DNA of 64,000 nucleotides from assembly GCA_035454085.1 (NCBI GenBank), contig DAOTEJ010000003.1, forward strand, positions 1 to 64,000, read 5' to 3'. This DNA is from DAOTEJ01 sp035454085. GTDB lineage: Bacteria; Pseudomonadota; Gammaproteobacteria; Burkholderiales; Burkholderiaceae_F. The notes beneath the pieces were generated by a model, which had not been told where the DNA came from, did not search any database, and saw only the letters and a list, made by a program, of their open reading frames with translations. The number at the start of each line of letters is the position of its first letter. Within the stretch, counting starts at the first letter, position 1. Below, piece after piece: positions 37,162 to 45,167 of this stretch. The position numbers and the translations under genes were made by a program.

Positions 37162-37626
37162 GCATTCACCTGGCTGTTCGCTGATCCTGGGCGGAATCGT
37201 TGTCGACCCCGTCGCATCCCGGCTGGCTGAAAGCCGGGGCTTGTTCTGGCCACACCCGCGCATCGGTACTCCTGCCCCACATGCGTCCCGACCCGGCCGC
37301 ATCAAGCCCGGCCAAGGGATCAACCCGAGGCTGCGCTCCTGGCAAGGTGCGCAGCCCGAGTAGGGTCATGCAAGACATGGAGGCGCGTGCGCGCTCTGCG
37401 GCCCCGGTCCGGCAACGACGGCGCATGGCTGGTCGGTCTGTCGTTCCAGGGGCCGTTGTGGCCACGTCCGGAGGGCACCGATGCCTGTCGCTCGCGACTG
37501 CGGGGATACTGCCTGCGCCAACCGATCGATCGTGATCTCCTGGGCGCCCGGTCTCGGTCACTCTGCGAAGGTGTCCGGCCCGGAAAAGAGCGGTGGATTA
37601 TACCAGCGCAGACGGCCAGTGACCGC
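37162..37626. other. 465-base dnaG-rpoD intergenic region and rpoD leader
   Basis: No convincing gene is seen. A minus-strand extended -10 is at 37597..37605, so most of this region would be transcribed as a 5' leader of about 430 bases. A 131-codon GTG-initiated open frame (37166..37561) fills most of it and stops four bases before the rpoD ATG, but its third codon positions are much less GC-rich than those of neighbouring genes. Confidence 0.6.
37597..37605 (-). promoter_or_regulatory. Extended -10 promoter for rpoD
   Basis: On the minus strand the sequence is TGGTATAAT: a perfect TATAAT preceded by TG and one base, the extended -10 form. The -35 region is poor, as is common for extended -10 promoters. 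It begins 22 bases past the dnaG stop. Confidence 0.65.
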
Positions 37627-39399
37627 TCAGGGACTGCCCGCAGCGTCGCGGCGCGCGGCCTTGAGGCGAGCCTGTCGTTCGCTCAGCCGCTGGATCTCGC
37701 CGCGCGTGTGCTCGCTCAGGCCCTGAGTGATCAGGGACTCGAGCTCGCCGCTCACACGGGCAAGCTCCAGCGAAAGAAAGGCCGCCCCAAGCTCGCGCCG
37801 GGCGGTCTCGACGCTGGTGGCCAGACTCATTTCGCGAGCAGCGTGCTGGCGGTAGTCGGCGGCCCAGGGGCTGCGGCCGAGTGCCTCCATGAGGGCGATA
37901 GGCGACACCGCGATGCCCCCCTCCTCCGCCGTGGCCGTGCGCCAGACCTCGACGATCTGATGGTCGGCATCGTCGCCTTCCCGGCCCACGATCTCGTCGA
38001 TGATGGCGTCGCTGAACTCGCGGGCCAGCGCCGGGTGGGCCAGCAGGTGCTGCACGATGCGCCGCTTGAGATCCTCGACCTCGGCGTGACGAGTGGGGCG
38101 CGCGCTGGGCGCGCGCGCGGGCCGCGGCCGGCGCAGTCCGAACAGTGCCTCCACGTCTTCCAGGGCGGTGCGCGCCGCGCCGGCGAGTTCCTGGGTCAGT
38201 TGCAGGCGCAAGGCATTCGCCGGCATGGTCTGCAACAGGGGCCGGGCATCGGCGAGCAGGCTTGCGCGGTCCTCGGGCGCGTCGAGCGTGCGCCCCTGCG
38301 CAAGAGTCCGCAGGAAAAAGCGCGACAGAGGCAGGGCCTGCGCCAGCTCCTCGCGGAATGCATCGGGCCCGCCCCGCTTGATCAGGCTGTCCGGATCCTC
38401 GCCCTCGGGCAGGAGCAGAAAGCTCGCGCGCTGCCGTTCGCCGATCACTGGCAGGGTCGCCTCGAGGGCCCTGCGAGCGGCCTTGCGGCCCGCGGCATCG
38501 CCGTCGAAGGCGAACACCACGTGGTCGGTCAGGCGCAGCAGGGTGGCGACGTGGTGTGTGGTGAGCGCGGTACCCAGCGCGGCCACCGACTCCTCGAAGC
38601 CCGCCTGGGCAAGCTGGATCACATCCATGTAGCCCTCGACCACCAGAGCCCGTCCGGCGGTGCGGATCGCTTCCCGCCCTTCGTGGAGCCCATAGAGCTC
38701 CTGGCCCTTGTGGAACACCGGCGTCTCGGGCGAGTTGAGGTACTTGGGTTCGCCCGATCCCATGACGCGCGCGCCAAAGCCGATCACCGCGCCGCGCGCG
38801 TTGCGGATCGGGAACATGAGGCGGCCGCGGAACCGGTCGTAGCGCTTGCCCTCCTCGCCCTCGATCACCAGTCCGGCCTCGACCAGCCGGGGATCCTCGT
38901 AGCGCGCGAAGGCATCGCGCAGCCCCTGCCAGGTGTCGGTCGAGTAGCCCAGCGCGAAGCGCGCCGCCGTCGCTCCGGTGACGCCGCGCCCCTTGAGGTA
39001 GTCGATCGCCGCCGGGGCCTCCTTGAGGCAGGCGCGATAGTGCTCCGCCGCGCGACCCAGGAGGTCGGTGAGGCCCGCCACGCGCGCCGTCGCCGCCGCG
39101 CGGCCGGGCTCCTCGGGCACCGTGAGGCCGGCCTGCTGGGCCAGTTCGCGGATCGCGTCCACGTAGCCCAGCCCGCGGTACTCCATGAGGAAGCCGATCG
39201 CGCTGCCATGCGCTCCGCAGCCGAAGCAGTGATAGAACTGCTTCGAGGGGCTGACGGTGAACGAGGGGCTCTTCTCGCTGTGGAACGGGCACAGGCCGAG
39301 CAGGTTCTGCCCGGCCTTTTTCAGCTGCACGTAGCGGCCGACCACGTCGACCACATCGACGCGCGCGAGCAAATCCTGAATGAAGCTTTGGGGAATCAT
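37627..39399 (-). CDS. dnaG: DNA primase
   Basis: A 590-residue primase making RNA primers for replication. The CHC2 zinc finger is CPFHSEKSPSF with CFGCGAHG (Cys37, His40, Cys58, Cys61). The TOPRIM catalytic core carries VVEGYMDVIQLAQAG and FAFDGDAAGRKAARRA, and the RNA polymerase-like fold includes FPIRNARGAVIGFGARVM. The C-terminal DnaB-binding helical domain extends from about 440. It lies 63 bases after yqeY and precedes rpoD, the classic macromolecular-synthesis order. Confidence 0.97.
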   Translation of the reverse strand: MIPQSFIQDLLARVDVVDVVGRYVQLKKAGQNLLGLCPFHSEKSPSFTVSPSKQFYHCFGCGAHGSAIGFLMEYRGLGYVDAIRELAQQAGLTVPEEPGRAAATARVAGLTDLLGRAAEHYRACLKEAPAAIDYLKGRGVTGATAARFALGYSTDTWQGLRDAFARYEDPRLVEAGLVIEGEEGKRYDRFRGRLMFPIRNARGAVIGFGARVMGSGEPKYLNSPETPVFHKGQELYGLHEGREAIRTAGRALVVEGYMDVIQLAQAGFEESVAALGTALTTHHVATLLRLTDHVVFAFDGDAAGRKAARRALEATLPVIGERQRASFLLLPEGEDPDSLIKRGGPDAFREELAQALPLSRFFLRTLAQGRTLDAPEDRASLLADARPLLQTMPANALRLQLTQELAGAARTALEDVEALFGLRRPRPARAPSARPTRHAEVEDLKRRIVQHLLAHPALAREFSDAIIDEIVGREGDDADHQIVEVWRTATAEEGGIAVSPIALMEALGRSPWAADYRQHAAREMSLATSVETARRELGAAFLSLELARVSGELESLITQGLSEHTRGEIQRLSERQARLKAARRDAAGSP

Positions 39400-39462
39400 G
39401 GGCGCCCAAGTGTAAGCGGGGCACCGTGCCCGCTCGACCGGCCGCCGGCCGGGTGCGGCCGC

Positions 39463-39909
39463 TCAGGCGCTGAGCAGCGCCTTGACCTGGGCCGATACCT
39501 GGGCGATGTCGGCGCGGCCCGCCAACTGGGGCTTGAGCAGGCCCATGACCTTGCCCATCGCCTGCGGACCCGTGACGCCGGCCTGGGCGATGGCCGCGTC
39601 GATCAGCGCAGCGATCTCGCCTTCGCCCAGCGCTTGCGGCAGGTAGACCGAGATCACCTCGATCTCGGCGCGCTCCTTGGAGGCCAGGTCTTCGCGGGCG
39701 GCCGCGGTGTACTGCTCGGCCGCGTCGCGGCGCTGCTTGATGAGCTTGCCGACGATGGCGACGACCTCGGCATCACCGGCCTCGGTTCGCTGGTCCACCT
39801 CGAACTGCTTGATCGCCGCGAGCAGCAGGCGCACGGCGGACAGGCGCGCCGCATCCCGGGCGCGCATGGCGTCCTTCATGTCGGCGGTGATCCGCTCCTT
39901 GAGGCTCAT
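39463..39909 (-). CDS. yqeY: GatB/YqeY domain protein
   Basis: A 148-residue YqeY protein, similar to the tail domain of GatB of the tRNA amidotransferase. MSLKERITADMKDAMRARD, LLLAAIKQFEVDQR and QAMGKVMGLLKPQLAGRAD are family hallmarks. The free-standing form has no firm function, but is conserved between rpsU and dnaG in many proteobacteria. It sits 79 bases downstream of rpsU on the same strand. Confidence 0.94.
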   Translation of the reverse strand: MSLKERITADMKDAMRARDAARLSAVRLLLAAIKQFEVDQRTEAGDAEVVAIVGKLIKQRRDAAEQYTAAAREDLASKERAEIEVISVYLPQALGEGEIAALIDAAIAQAGVTGPQAMGKVMGLLKPQLAGRADIAQVSAQVKALLSA

Positions 39910-39988
39910 CGGGAGTTCTGCGGCAGGGTGCGCGGCGAGCCGGGCTCAGCGGCGCGCCCCTGAACGCGGGGCAGGCGTGAGGCGACGA

Positions 39989-40201
39989 TCAGTACATCTT
40001 CTTGGGCAGCATCTGGCTGCGCAGGCGCTTGTAGTGACGCTTGACCGCGGCGGCCTTCTTGCGCTTGCGCTCGGAAGTGGGCTTCTCGTAGAACTCGCGG
40101 GCGCGCAGTTCGGTGAGCAGACCGCTCTTCTCGATCGTGCGCTTGAAGCGCCGCAGCGCAACTTCGAAAGGCTCGTTTTCCTTGACGCGAATAGTGGGCA
40201 T
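39989..40201 (-). CDS. rpsU: Small ribosomal subunit protein bS21
   Basis: A 70-residue, very basic protein, the normal length for bS21. PTIRVKENEPFEVALRRFKR at the start and REFYEKPTSERKRKKAAAVK in the middle are diagnostic. bS21 sits near the anti-Shine-Dalgarno site of the 30S subunit. It leads the rpsU-yqeY-dnaG(-rpoD) group, with a good promoter just upstream, and is divergent from tsaD. Confidence 0.98.
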   Translation of the reverse strand: MPTIRVKENEPFEVALRRFKRTIEKSGLLTELRAREFYEKPTSERKRKKAAAVKRHYKRLRSQMLPKKMY

Positions 40202-40242
40202 CGGGCACCTGAAAGCGTGGGCAGACCAGCTGAAAGGCGCGG

Positions 40243-40272
40243 ATTGTAGCCGGTTTCGCTTTTCCCAGACAA
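40243..40272 (-). promoter_or_regulatory. Sigma-70 promoter for rpsU
   Basis: Read on the minus strand: -35 TTGTCT (40272-40267), 18-base spacer, -10 TACAAT (40248-40243). The -10 matches five of six and the -35 four of six consensus bases. It is 42 bases before the rpsU ATG. Confidence 0.7.
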
Positions 40273-40342
40273 CTCAGAGTCTTATGCGGGGTTCCCAGGC
40301 CGTGCGTCCGGCCGCGGGATATCCCTGCCGTACACTGCCCCG

Positions 40343-41380
40343 ATGCTGATCCTGGGACTCGAAACCTCTTGCGACGAGACCGGCGTCGCGCTCCTGCACA
40401 GCCAGCGTGGAGTGCTCGCCCAGGCCGTCCACAGCCAGATCGACATGCACCGGGCCTATGGTGGCGTGGTGCCCGAACTGGCCTCGCGCGACCACATCCG
40501 TCGCGTACTGCCCTTGATCGATCAGGTGCTGGCAGCTGCCGGCCGCAGCCGAGTGGACATCGACGCCATCGCCGTCACCGAGGGGCCGGGGCTGGCAGGC
40601 GCGTTGCTGGTGGGCGCGAGCGTGGCACACGCCCTGGGCTACGTGCTGGGCAAGCCGGTGATCGGCGTGCATCACCTCGAGGGTCACCTGCTCTCGCCCC
40701 TGCTCGCCGAGCCACGGCCCGCGTTCCCCTTCGTGGCCTTGCTCGTCTCGGGCGGCCACACCCAGCTGATGCGCGTGGACGCGCCGGGCAGCTATGAACT
40801 GCTGGGCGAAACCCTTGACGACGCTGCGGGCGAGGCCTTCGACAAGACCGGCCAGCTGCTCGGCCTGCCCTACCCGGGCGGGCCGGCGGTGTCGGCGCTC
40901 GCGGAGCATGGCCGGCCAGGCCAGGTGGAACTGCCGCGCCCGATGCTCCATAGCGGCGACCTGGACTTCAGCTTCTCCGGTCTCAAGACCGCGGTGCTCA
41001 CCGCCGTCAAGGCACGCCCGCTGGACGAGGCGCGCCGCGCCGACATTGCGCGCGCCTTTGTCGACGCGGTGGTCGACGTGCTGTGCGCCAAGTCCTTACG
41101 CGCCCTCGAGTCCACTGGCCTGGCAACCCTGGTGGTTGCCGGCGGGGTGGGAGCCAACCGCCAGTTGCGCGAGCGCCTGCACGACGAGGGCAAGCGCCGC
41201 GGGCTGAAGGTGCACTTTCCCCCCATGGATCTGTGTACCGACAACGGAGCGATGATCGCGCTGGCCGGACTGGCGCGCCTGCGTCGTGCTGATCCGCTGC
41301 GCCTGGCCTCGGAGTTCGGCTACGCCGTGCGGCCGCGCTGGCCGCTCACCGAGGCTACGCGAGAAGTCGCGAGCACCTAG
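40343..41380 (+). CDS. tsaD: tRNA N6-adenosine threonylcarbamoyltransferase
   Basis: A 345-residue TsaD (Gcp/YgjD) that puts the threonylcarbamoyl group on A37 of ANN-reading tRNAs together with TsaB and TsaE. Metal ligands His111 and His115 lie in HHLEGHLLSPLL. Other family marks are LGLETSCDETGVAL at the start, LVSGGHTQLMRV near 133 and VAGGVGANRQLRERL near 267. The place divergent from rpsU is typical. Its TAG stop shares CTAG with the convergent plsY. Confidence 0.97.
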   Translation: MLILGLETSCDETGVALLHSQRGVLAQAVHSQIDMHRAYGGVVPELASRDHIRRVLPLIDQVLAAAGRSRVDIDAIAVTEGPGLAGALLVGASVAHALGYVLGKPVIGVHHLEGHLLSPLLAEPRPAFPFVALLVSGGHTQLMRVDAPGSYELLGETLDDAAGEAFDKTGQLLGLPYPGGPAVSALAEHGRPGQVELPRPMLHSGDLDFSFSGLKTAVLTAVKARPLDEARRADIARAFVDAVVDVLCAKSLRALESTGLATLVVAGGVGANRQLRERLHDEGKRRGLKVHFPPMDLCTDNGAMIALAGLARLRRADPLRLASEFGYAVRPRWPLTEATREVAST

Positions 41381-42003
41381 CGCCGCCGCCGCGCTGCGCC
41401 ACCCTTGTCGCCGATGCGGCTCTCCTTGCCGGCCATGAGCTTTTCGATGTTGGCGCGATGACGCCAGACGGTGAAGCCGGAGATCACCGCCACGGCGACG
41501 AAGACGCCATCGAGCCCCCACACCAGTGCATAGAACAGCGGTGCGAAGCCGCAGGCCACGATGGCTGCGAGCGACGAGTAGCGGAAGAAGCCGGCCACCA
41601 GCGCCCACACCAGCGCCACCGCCAGGCCCAGCCAGGGTTGCAGCGAGAGCAGCACGCCCGCGGCCGTCGCCACCCCCTTGCCGCCCTTGAAGCGCAGGAA
41701 GACGGGATACAGGTGGCCCATGAATACCGCCACGGCCACGAGCGCGACCGTGCCTTCGCCCAGGCCGAGGGCCGGCCCGTAGCGCTGCGCCAGCCATACC
41801 GCCAGCCACCCCTTGGCGGCATCGCCCAGCAAGGTGAGCAGCGCGGCGGCCTTGTTGCCCGAGCGCAGCACGTTGGTGGCCCCCGGATTGCCCGAGCCGT
41901 AGCTGCGAGGATCGGCCAAGCCGAAGGCGCGACTGACGATCACTGCGAAGGGCACCGAGCCCAGCAGGTAGGCGGCGGCGATGGCGATCAGGCTCGAAAG
42001 CAT
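41377..42003 (-). CDS. plsY: Glycerol-3-phosphate acyltransferase
   Basis: A 208-residue inner-membrane enzyme acylating glycerol-3-phosphate with acyl-phosphate, the first step of phospholipid synthesis. Three conserved loops are visible: LLGSVPFAVIVSR with GSGNPGATNVLR (about 36-47), FLRFKGGKGVATAAG (about 102-116), and FTVWRHRANIEKLMAGKE near the end. About five to six helices are predicted. The basic end GGAARRRR is cytosolic. It converges with tsaD, a common pairing. Confidence 0.95.
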   Translation of the reverse strand: MLSSLIAIAAAYLLGSVPFAVIVSRAFGLADPRSYGSGNPGATNVLRSGNKAAALLTLLGDAAKGWLAVWLAQRYGPALGLGEGTVALVAVAVFMGHLYPVFLRFKGGKGVATAAGVLLSLQPWLGLAVALVWALVAGFFRYSSLAAIVACGFAPLFYALVWGLDGVFVAVAVISGFTVWRHRANIEKLMAGKESRIGDKGGAARRRR

Positions 42004-42017
42004 GGCGGGAGCGAATC

Positions 42018-42509
42018 CTAGTCAGGCAAGGCGCAGTCGACGGGCTGCGCGGCCAGCGGCCCGGCCAGTGCCGCGGGCTCGATCGCCACGAGATAGCCGC
42101 GACGGCCGCCATTGATGTAGAGCCGGGGCAGATCGAGCACGCTGCGTTCCACGAACACCGGCAGCGGCTTGCGCGTGCCGAAGGGCGAGGTCCCGCCCAC
42201 CTGGTAGCCGGTGTGGCGCTGCGCCACCTCGGGAGTGCAGGGCTCGATGCGCTTGCGGCCGCACTGGCGCGCCAGCGCCTTGGTCGACACCTTGCAGTCG
42301 CCATGCATCAGCACGATCAGGGGTCGGGCCGCCTCGTCCTGCATCACCAGGGTCTTCACCACGGCGTGCTCGGGCACGCCGAGCGCGGCCGAGGACACCG
42401 CCGTGCCGCCGTGTTCGACGTAGTCGTACACGAGCTCCTCGAAGGTAATGCCGCGCTGGCGCAGCCACTGCGTGGCTGGCGTCTCGCTGACGTGGGCGTG
42501 CTTGCTCAT
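42018..42509 (-). CDS. ybaK: Aminoacyl-tRNA deacylase, YbaK/EbsC family
   Basis: A 163-residue editing-domain protein. YbaK-type proteins remove Cys mischarged onto tRNA(Pro). The core is visible in KTLVMQDEAARPLIVLMHGD, VSTKALARQCGRKRIEPC with the catalytic-pocket Lys, and YQVGGTSPFGTRKPLPVFVE. ATG 42509 was chosen because the open frame upstream belongs to shadow translation of xerD. It sits 14 bases upstream of plsY on the same strand. EbsC and YbaK cannot be separated by eye. Confidence 0.9.
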   Translation of the reverse strand: MSKHAHVSETPATQWLRQRGITFEELVYDYVEHGGTAVSSAALGVPEHAVVKTLVMQDEAARPLIVLMHGDCKVSTKALARQCGRKRIEPCTPEVAQRHTGYQVGGTSPFGTRKPLPVFVERSVLDLPRLYINGGRRGYLVAIEPAALAGPLAAQPVDCALPD

Positions 42510-42535
42510 GGGACGAGTGTATCGGCGCTGCCCGC

Positions 42536-43471
42536 CTAGCCTCGGGGGTGGTGCTGTGCGTGCAGGCTCTTCAGGCGCTCGCGGGCCACGTGCGTGTAGA
42601 TCTGCGTGGTCGAGATGTCGGCGTGCCCCAGCAGCAACTGCACCACGCGCAGGTCGGCGCCGTGGTTGAGCAGATGGGTCGCAAAGGCGTGACGCAGTCC
42701 ATGCGGCGAGAGCGGCACCGTGATGCCGGCCACCGCGGCGTGGCGCTTGATCAGCTGCCAGAAGGCCTGGCGCGTCATGCCCGCGCCGCGCTGGGTGACG
42801 AAGACCTCCTCGGCCGTGCGCCCGGCCAGCAGCGCTGGGCGAGCTCGCGCCAGGTAGCGTTCCAGCCAACTGCGCGCCTCCTCGCCCAGCGGCACGACGC
42901 GCTCCTTGGCGCCCTTGCCGATCACGCGCACCAGGCCCTCCTGCATGGACAGCTGAGTCAGCGTCAGGCCCACGAGTTCCGACACGCGCAGGCCGGTCGC
43001 ATACAGGGTTTCGAGCATGGCGCGGTCGCGCAGGCCGAGCGTCGACTCCGCGTCGGGGGCAGCCAGCAACTGCTCGACCTGCCCCTCGGACAGCGACTTC
43101 GGGAAGCGCGCCGGACGCTTGGCCGCCGCGAGCCGCAGGGTGGGATCGGCCCGCACGCGACCCTCGCGCAAGGCCCAGCGGAAGAAGCGGCGCAGCACGG
43201 CGAGCCGGCGGTTGGCGGTTGCCGGGCGCGTGGTCTCGTGAGCTGCCGCGAACCACGCGGCGAGTTGCGGCTCGGTGGCCGCGAGCAGCGGCGTGTCGCC
43301 AAGATGGCGCGTGGCCGATTCGAGGTCGCGCCGGTAGGCCGCGAGGGAATTGGCCGCCAGTCCGTCCTCCAGCCAGAGCGCGTCGACGAAAGTGTCGATC
43401 AGCGCGCTCTGCGCCGGGGTCAGCTCGGCGCCGCCTAGCTGCGCGCGCGCGCCTCGTGGGCGAGCAGCCAT
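42536..43471 (-). CDS. xerD: Site-specific tyrosine recombinase XerD
   Basis: A 311-residue tyrosine recombinase that, with XerC, resolves chromosome dimers at dif. The catalytic residues are all present: Arg162 (ATGLRVSEL), Lys186 (GKGAKERVVPL), His257 and Arg260 (HGLRHAFATHLL), His283 (LLGHADISTTQIYTHV) and Tyr292. The SAM-like N-terminal domain reads ALWLEDGLAANSLAAYRRDL. The first 20 residues are longer than in E. coli, and the first 37 bases overlap the 3' end of ogt, so the start may be slightly downstream. Classification as XerD rather than XerC is from overall similarity. Confidence 0.94.
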   Translation of the reverse strand: MAARPRGARAQLGGAELTPAQSALIDTFVDALWLEDGLAANSLAAYRRDLESATRHLGDTPLLAATEPQLAAWFAAAHETTRPATANRRLAVLRRFFRWALREGRVRADPTLRLAAAKRPARFPKSLSEGQVEQLLAAPDAESTLGLRDRAMLETLYATGLRVSELVGLTLTQLSMQEGLVRVIGKGAKERVVPLGEEARSWLERYLARARPALLAGRTAEEVFVTQRGAGMTRQAFWQLIKRHAAVAGITVPLSPHGLRHAFATHLLNHGADLRVVQLLLGHADISTTQIYTHVARERLKSLHAQHHPRG

Positions 43472-43941
43472 TGCTTGACGTTCTGGTGGAAGCCTGCGGC
43501 CGAGTGGGCGAAGCCGCCTGGGCCGTCGGCCGCCACCACGCGGTGGCAGGGAATCAGTAGCGGCAGCGGGTTGTCGCCGCAGGCCTGACCGACGGCGCGA
43601 GGTGCCGAACCGAGCTCGACCGCGATCTGGCCATAGGTGCGCGTCACGCCTGGGCGGATCGCGCCGATCGCGCGCCAGACGCGCCGCCTGAAGGGCGTGC
43701 CTTCAAGCGCGAGCGGCAGATCGAATGCGCTGCGCGGGTCCTCGAGGTAAGCCGCGATCTGCCGCGCCGCCGCCGCTGCGGCAGCCGTGCTCCCCGCCCT
43801 GGCCGGCGCGGTGCGCAGGAAGACGATCTCGCGCACGACGCCCTCCGGGGCTAGAACGCCGAGCGCCCCGAAGGGCGCCGCAACGATGGCGTCGAAAGCG
43901 GAGGCGTCCGGTTCCTCGCCCAGCCGCGCGCGCACGCCCAC
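43435..43941 (-). CDS. ogt: Methylated-DNA-protein cysteine methyltransferase
   Basis: A 168-residue suicide repair protein taking the methyl group off O6-methylguanine. The acceptor Cys132 is in IPCHRVV, the helix-turn-helix with the Arg finger is TYGQIAVELGSAPRAVGQAC, and the Asn hinge is in CGDNPLPLLIPC. The N-terminal domain is degenerate but of normal length. GTG 43941 is the likely start, six bases after the stop of the chalcone-isomerase-like gene. The gene overlaps xerD by 37 bases in another frame. Confidence 0.93.
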   Translation of the reverse strand: MGVRARLGEEPDASAFDAIVAAPFGALGVLAPEGVVREIVFLRTAPARAGSTAAAAAAARQIAAYLEDPRSAFDLPLALEGTPFRRRVWRAIGAIRPGVTRTYGQIAVELGSAPRAVGQACGDNPLPLLIPCHRVVAADGPGGFAHSAAGFHQNVKQWLLAHEARARS

Positions 43942-43947
43942 GAAGGA

Positions 43948-44535
43948 CTAGCCGCCGAGCATCGCCTTCTTCAAGGCGGCGTCGGCGGGTTTGTCGCCCA
44001 GCCAGATGCGCAGCACGGCCGCGTAGAAGTCGTCGCCGGCGATGGCGTTGCCCTTGGGCTGGCCGTTGACGGTGATGCGCGTGCCGCCCTCGGGCGTGTA
44101 GTCGAAATTGATCAGGTCGCCCTTCTTGCCTTCGCCGATCGACTTCAGTGTGGCGTTCAGCGCCTCGATCCTCGGGCGCAGCGCAGCGAACTGGGTCTCG
44201 CTCAGGTTGTCCTTCAGGCCGTCGTTCAGGGCGCCGATGAAGGTGTCGGCATCGAGGTCGCGCAACAGGCCCAGGCTCACACGCCGCGGACCCTTGTCGT
44301 TGATGACGCTCGCCGCGTCGGTGGACTTCTTCGCCACGTACAGTCCGGCAGCGTAGACCTTGATGACGAACTTCTTGCGGACTCCCGCGCCGTTGAGAAC
44401 CAGCGACTGGCCGCCAACCTGGACCGTCGGCGCGAACTTGATGCCCTCGACGTCCACCGCGCTTTGCGCCGAGGCGCCGGTGGCGGCAAAGGCCAGCCCC
44501 GCGGCCAGCGCCAGATTCCTGAACCAAGCTTGCAT
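43948..44535 (-). CDS. Chalcone-isomerase-like exported protein, copy 1
   Basis: A 195-residue protein with a standard signal peptide (cleavage after SAQ or ASA near residue 23) and a chalcone_isomerase-like domain: LNGAGVRKKFVIKVYAAGLY, PRRVSLGLLRDLDADTF and DDFYAAVLRIWLGDKPAD. Bacterial members of this group lack plant flavonoid chemistry; fatty-acid or isoprenoid-like ligand binding has been suggested. It has the same domain plan as the gene 47 bases upstream and appears to be a tandem paralogue. A good GGAGACGCTC precedes ATG 44535. Confidence 0.87.
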   Translation of the reverse strand: MQAWFRNLALAAGLAFAATGASAQSAVDVEGIKFAPTVQVGGQSLVLNGAGVRKKFVIKVYAAGLYVAKKSTDAASVINDKGPRRVSLGLLRDLDADTFIGALNDGLKDNLSETQFAALRPRIEALNATLKSIGEGKKGDLINFDYTPEGGTRITVNGQPKGNAIAGDDFYAAVLRIWLGDKPADAALKKAMLGG

Positions 44536-44582
44536 GAGCGTCTCCTTGTGGTAGTCCCGCGGCGCGTCGTGGCACGCCGCGT

Positions 44583-45167
44583 TCAGCCGTTGACGATACC
44601 CTTCTTTAGGCCTTCATCGGCGGGCTTTTCCCCGATCCACACGCGCAGCACGGCGCTGTAGAAATCCTCGCCCTGGATCACGGGGCCCCGCGTGGCGCCG
44701 TTGACGGTGACGCGGATGCCTTCGGCCGGGATGTAGTCGAAGTTGATGCTGTCGCCCCGGCGCGCCAGAGCGATCGTCTTGATGGTGGCCGTGAGCGACT
44801 CGACCTGCGGGCGCCACTTGGCCAGCTGGTCCTCGCGGTGATTGGCCTTGAGGCCGTTGTGCAGCGAGGTCACGAACAGCTCCGAATCGACCTCGCGCAG
44901 AAAGCGCAGTGCCACCCGCTTGGCGCCGCCCTGGGCGGCGAGCTTTTCGGCGTCCTGGCCGGGCTGCGCCACGTAGAGCCCCGCGGTGTACACGTCGAAC
45001 ACCATGCGCTTGCGCACGCCCGCGCCATTGAGCTGCAGTCGCTGGCCGCCGAGGTCGAGCGTGGAATCGAAGCGCACCCCCTCGACCACCTTCTGGGCGT
45101 GCGCCGTTGGCGGCGTCACCGCCACACCGAGGGCGAGCAGCGTCGCCCCCAAAACCTGCCATTTCAC
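44583..45167 (-). CDS. Chalcone-isomerase-like exported protein, copy 2
   Basis: A 194-residue paralogue of the next gene. It starts with GTG 45167, whose bases overlap the ispH stop as GTGA, and has a signal peptide with an AHA cleavage site near residue 24. The conserved core is LNGAGVRKRMVFDVYTAGLY, KRVALRFLREVDSELF and EDFYSAVLRVWIGEKPADEG. The two copies share the LNGAGVRK(K/R), DFY(A/S)AVLR and W(L/I)G(D/E)KPAD blocks but differ widely elsewhere, so the duplication is old. The tie to ispH suggests, but does not prove, a link to membrane lipid or isoprenoid functions. Confidence 0.87.
   Translation of the reverse strand: MKWQVLGATLLALGVAVTPPTAHAQKVVEGVRFDSTLDLGGQRLQLNGAGVRKRMVFDVYTAGLYVAQPGQDAEKLAAQGGAKRVALRFLREVDSELFVTSLHNGLKANHREDQLAKWRPQVESLTATIKTIALARRGDSINFDYIPAEGIRVTVNGATRGPVIQGEDFYSAVLRVWIGEKPADEGLKKGIVNG

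Noticed and set aside
37166..37561. 131-codon open frame in the rpoD leader as a protein gene
   Set aside because: Third codon positions are much less GC-biased than in neighbouring genes and no family is recognisable. It is kept only as part of the leader observation.
37387..39963. 858-codon plus-strand open frame opposite dnaG and yqeY
   Set aside because: dnaG and yqeY are certain on the other strand; this frame is a shadow.
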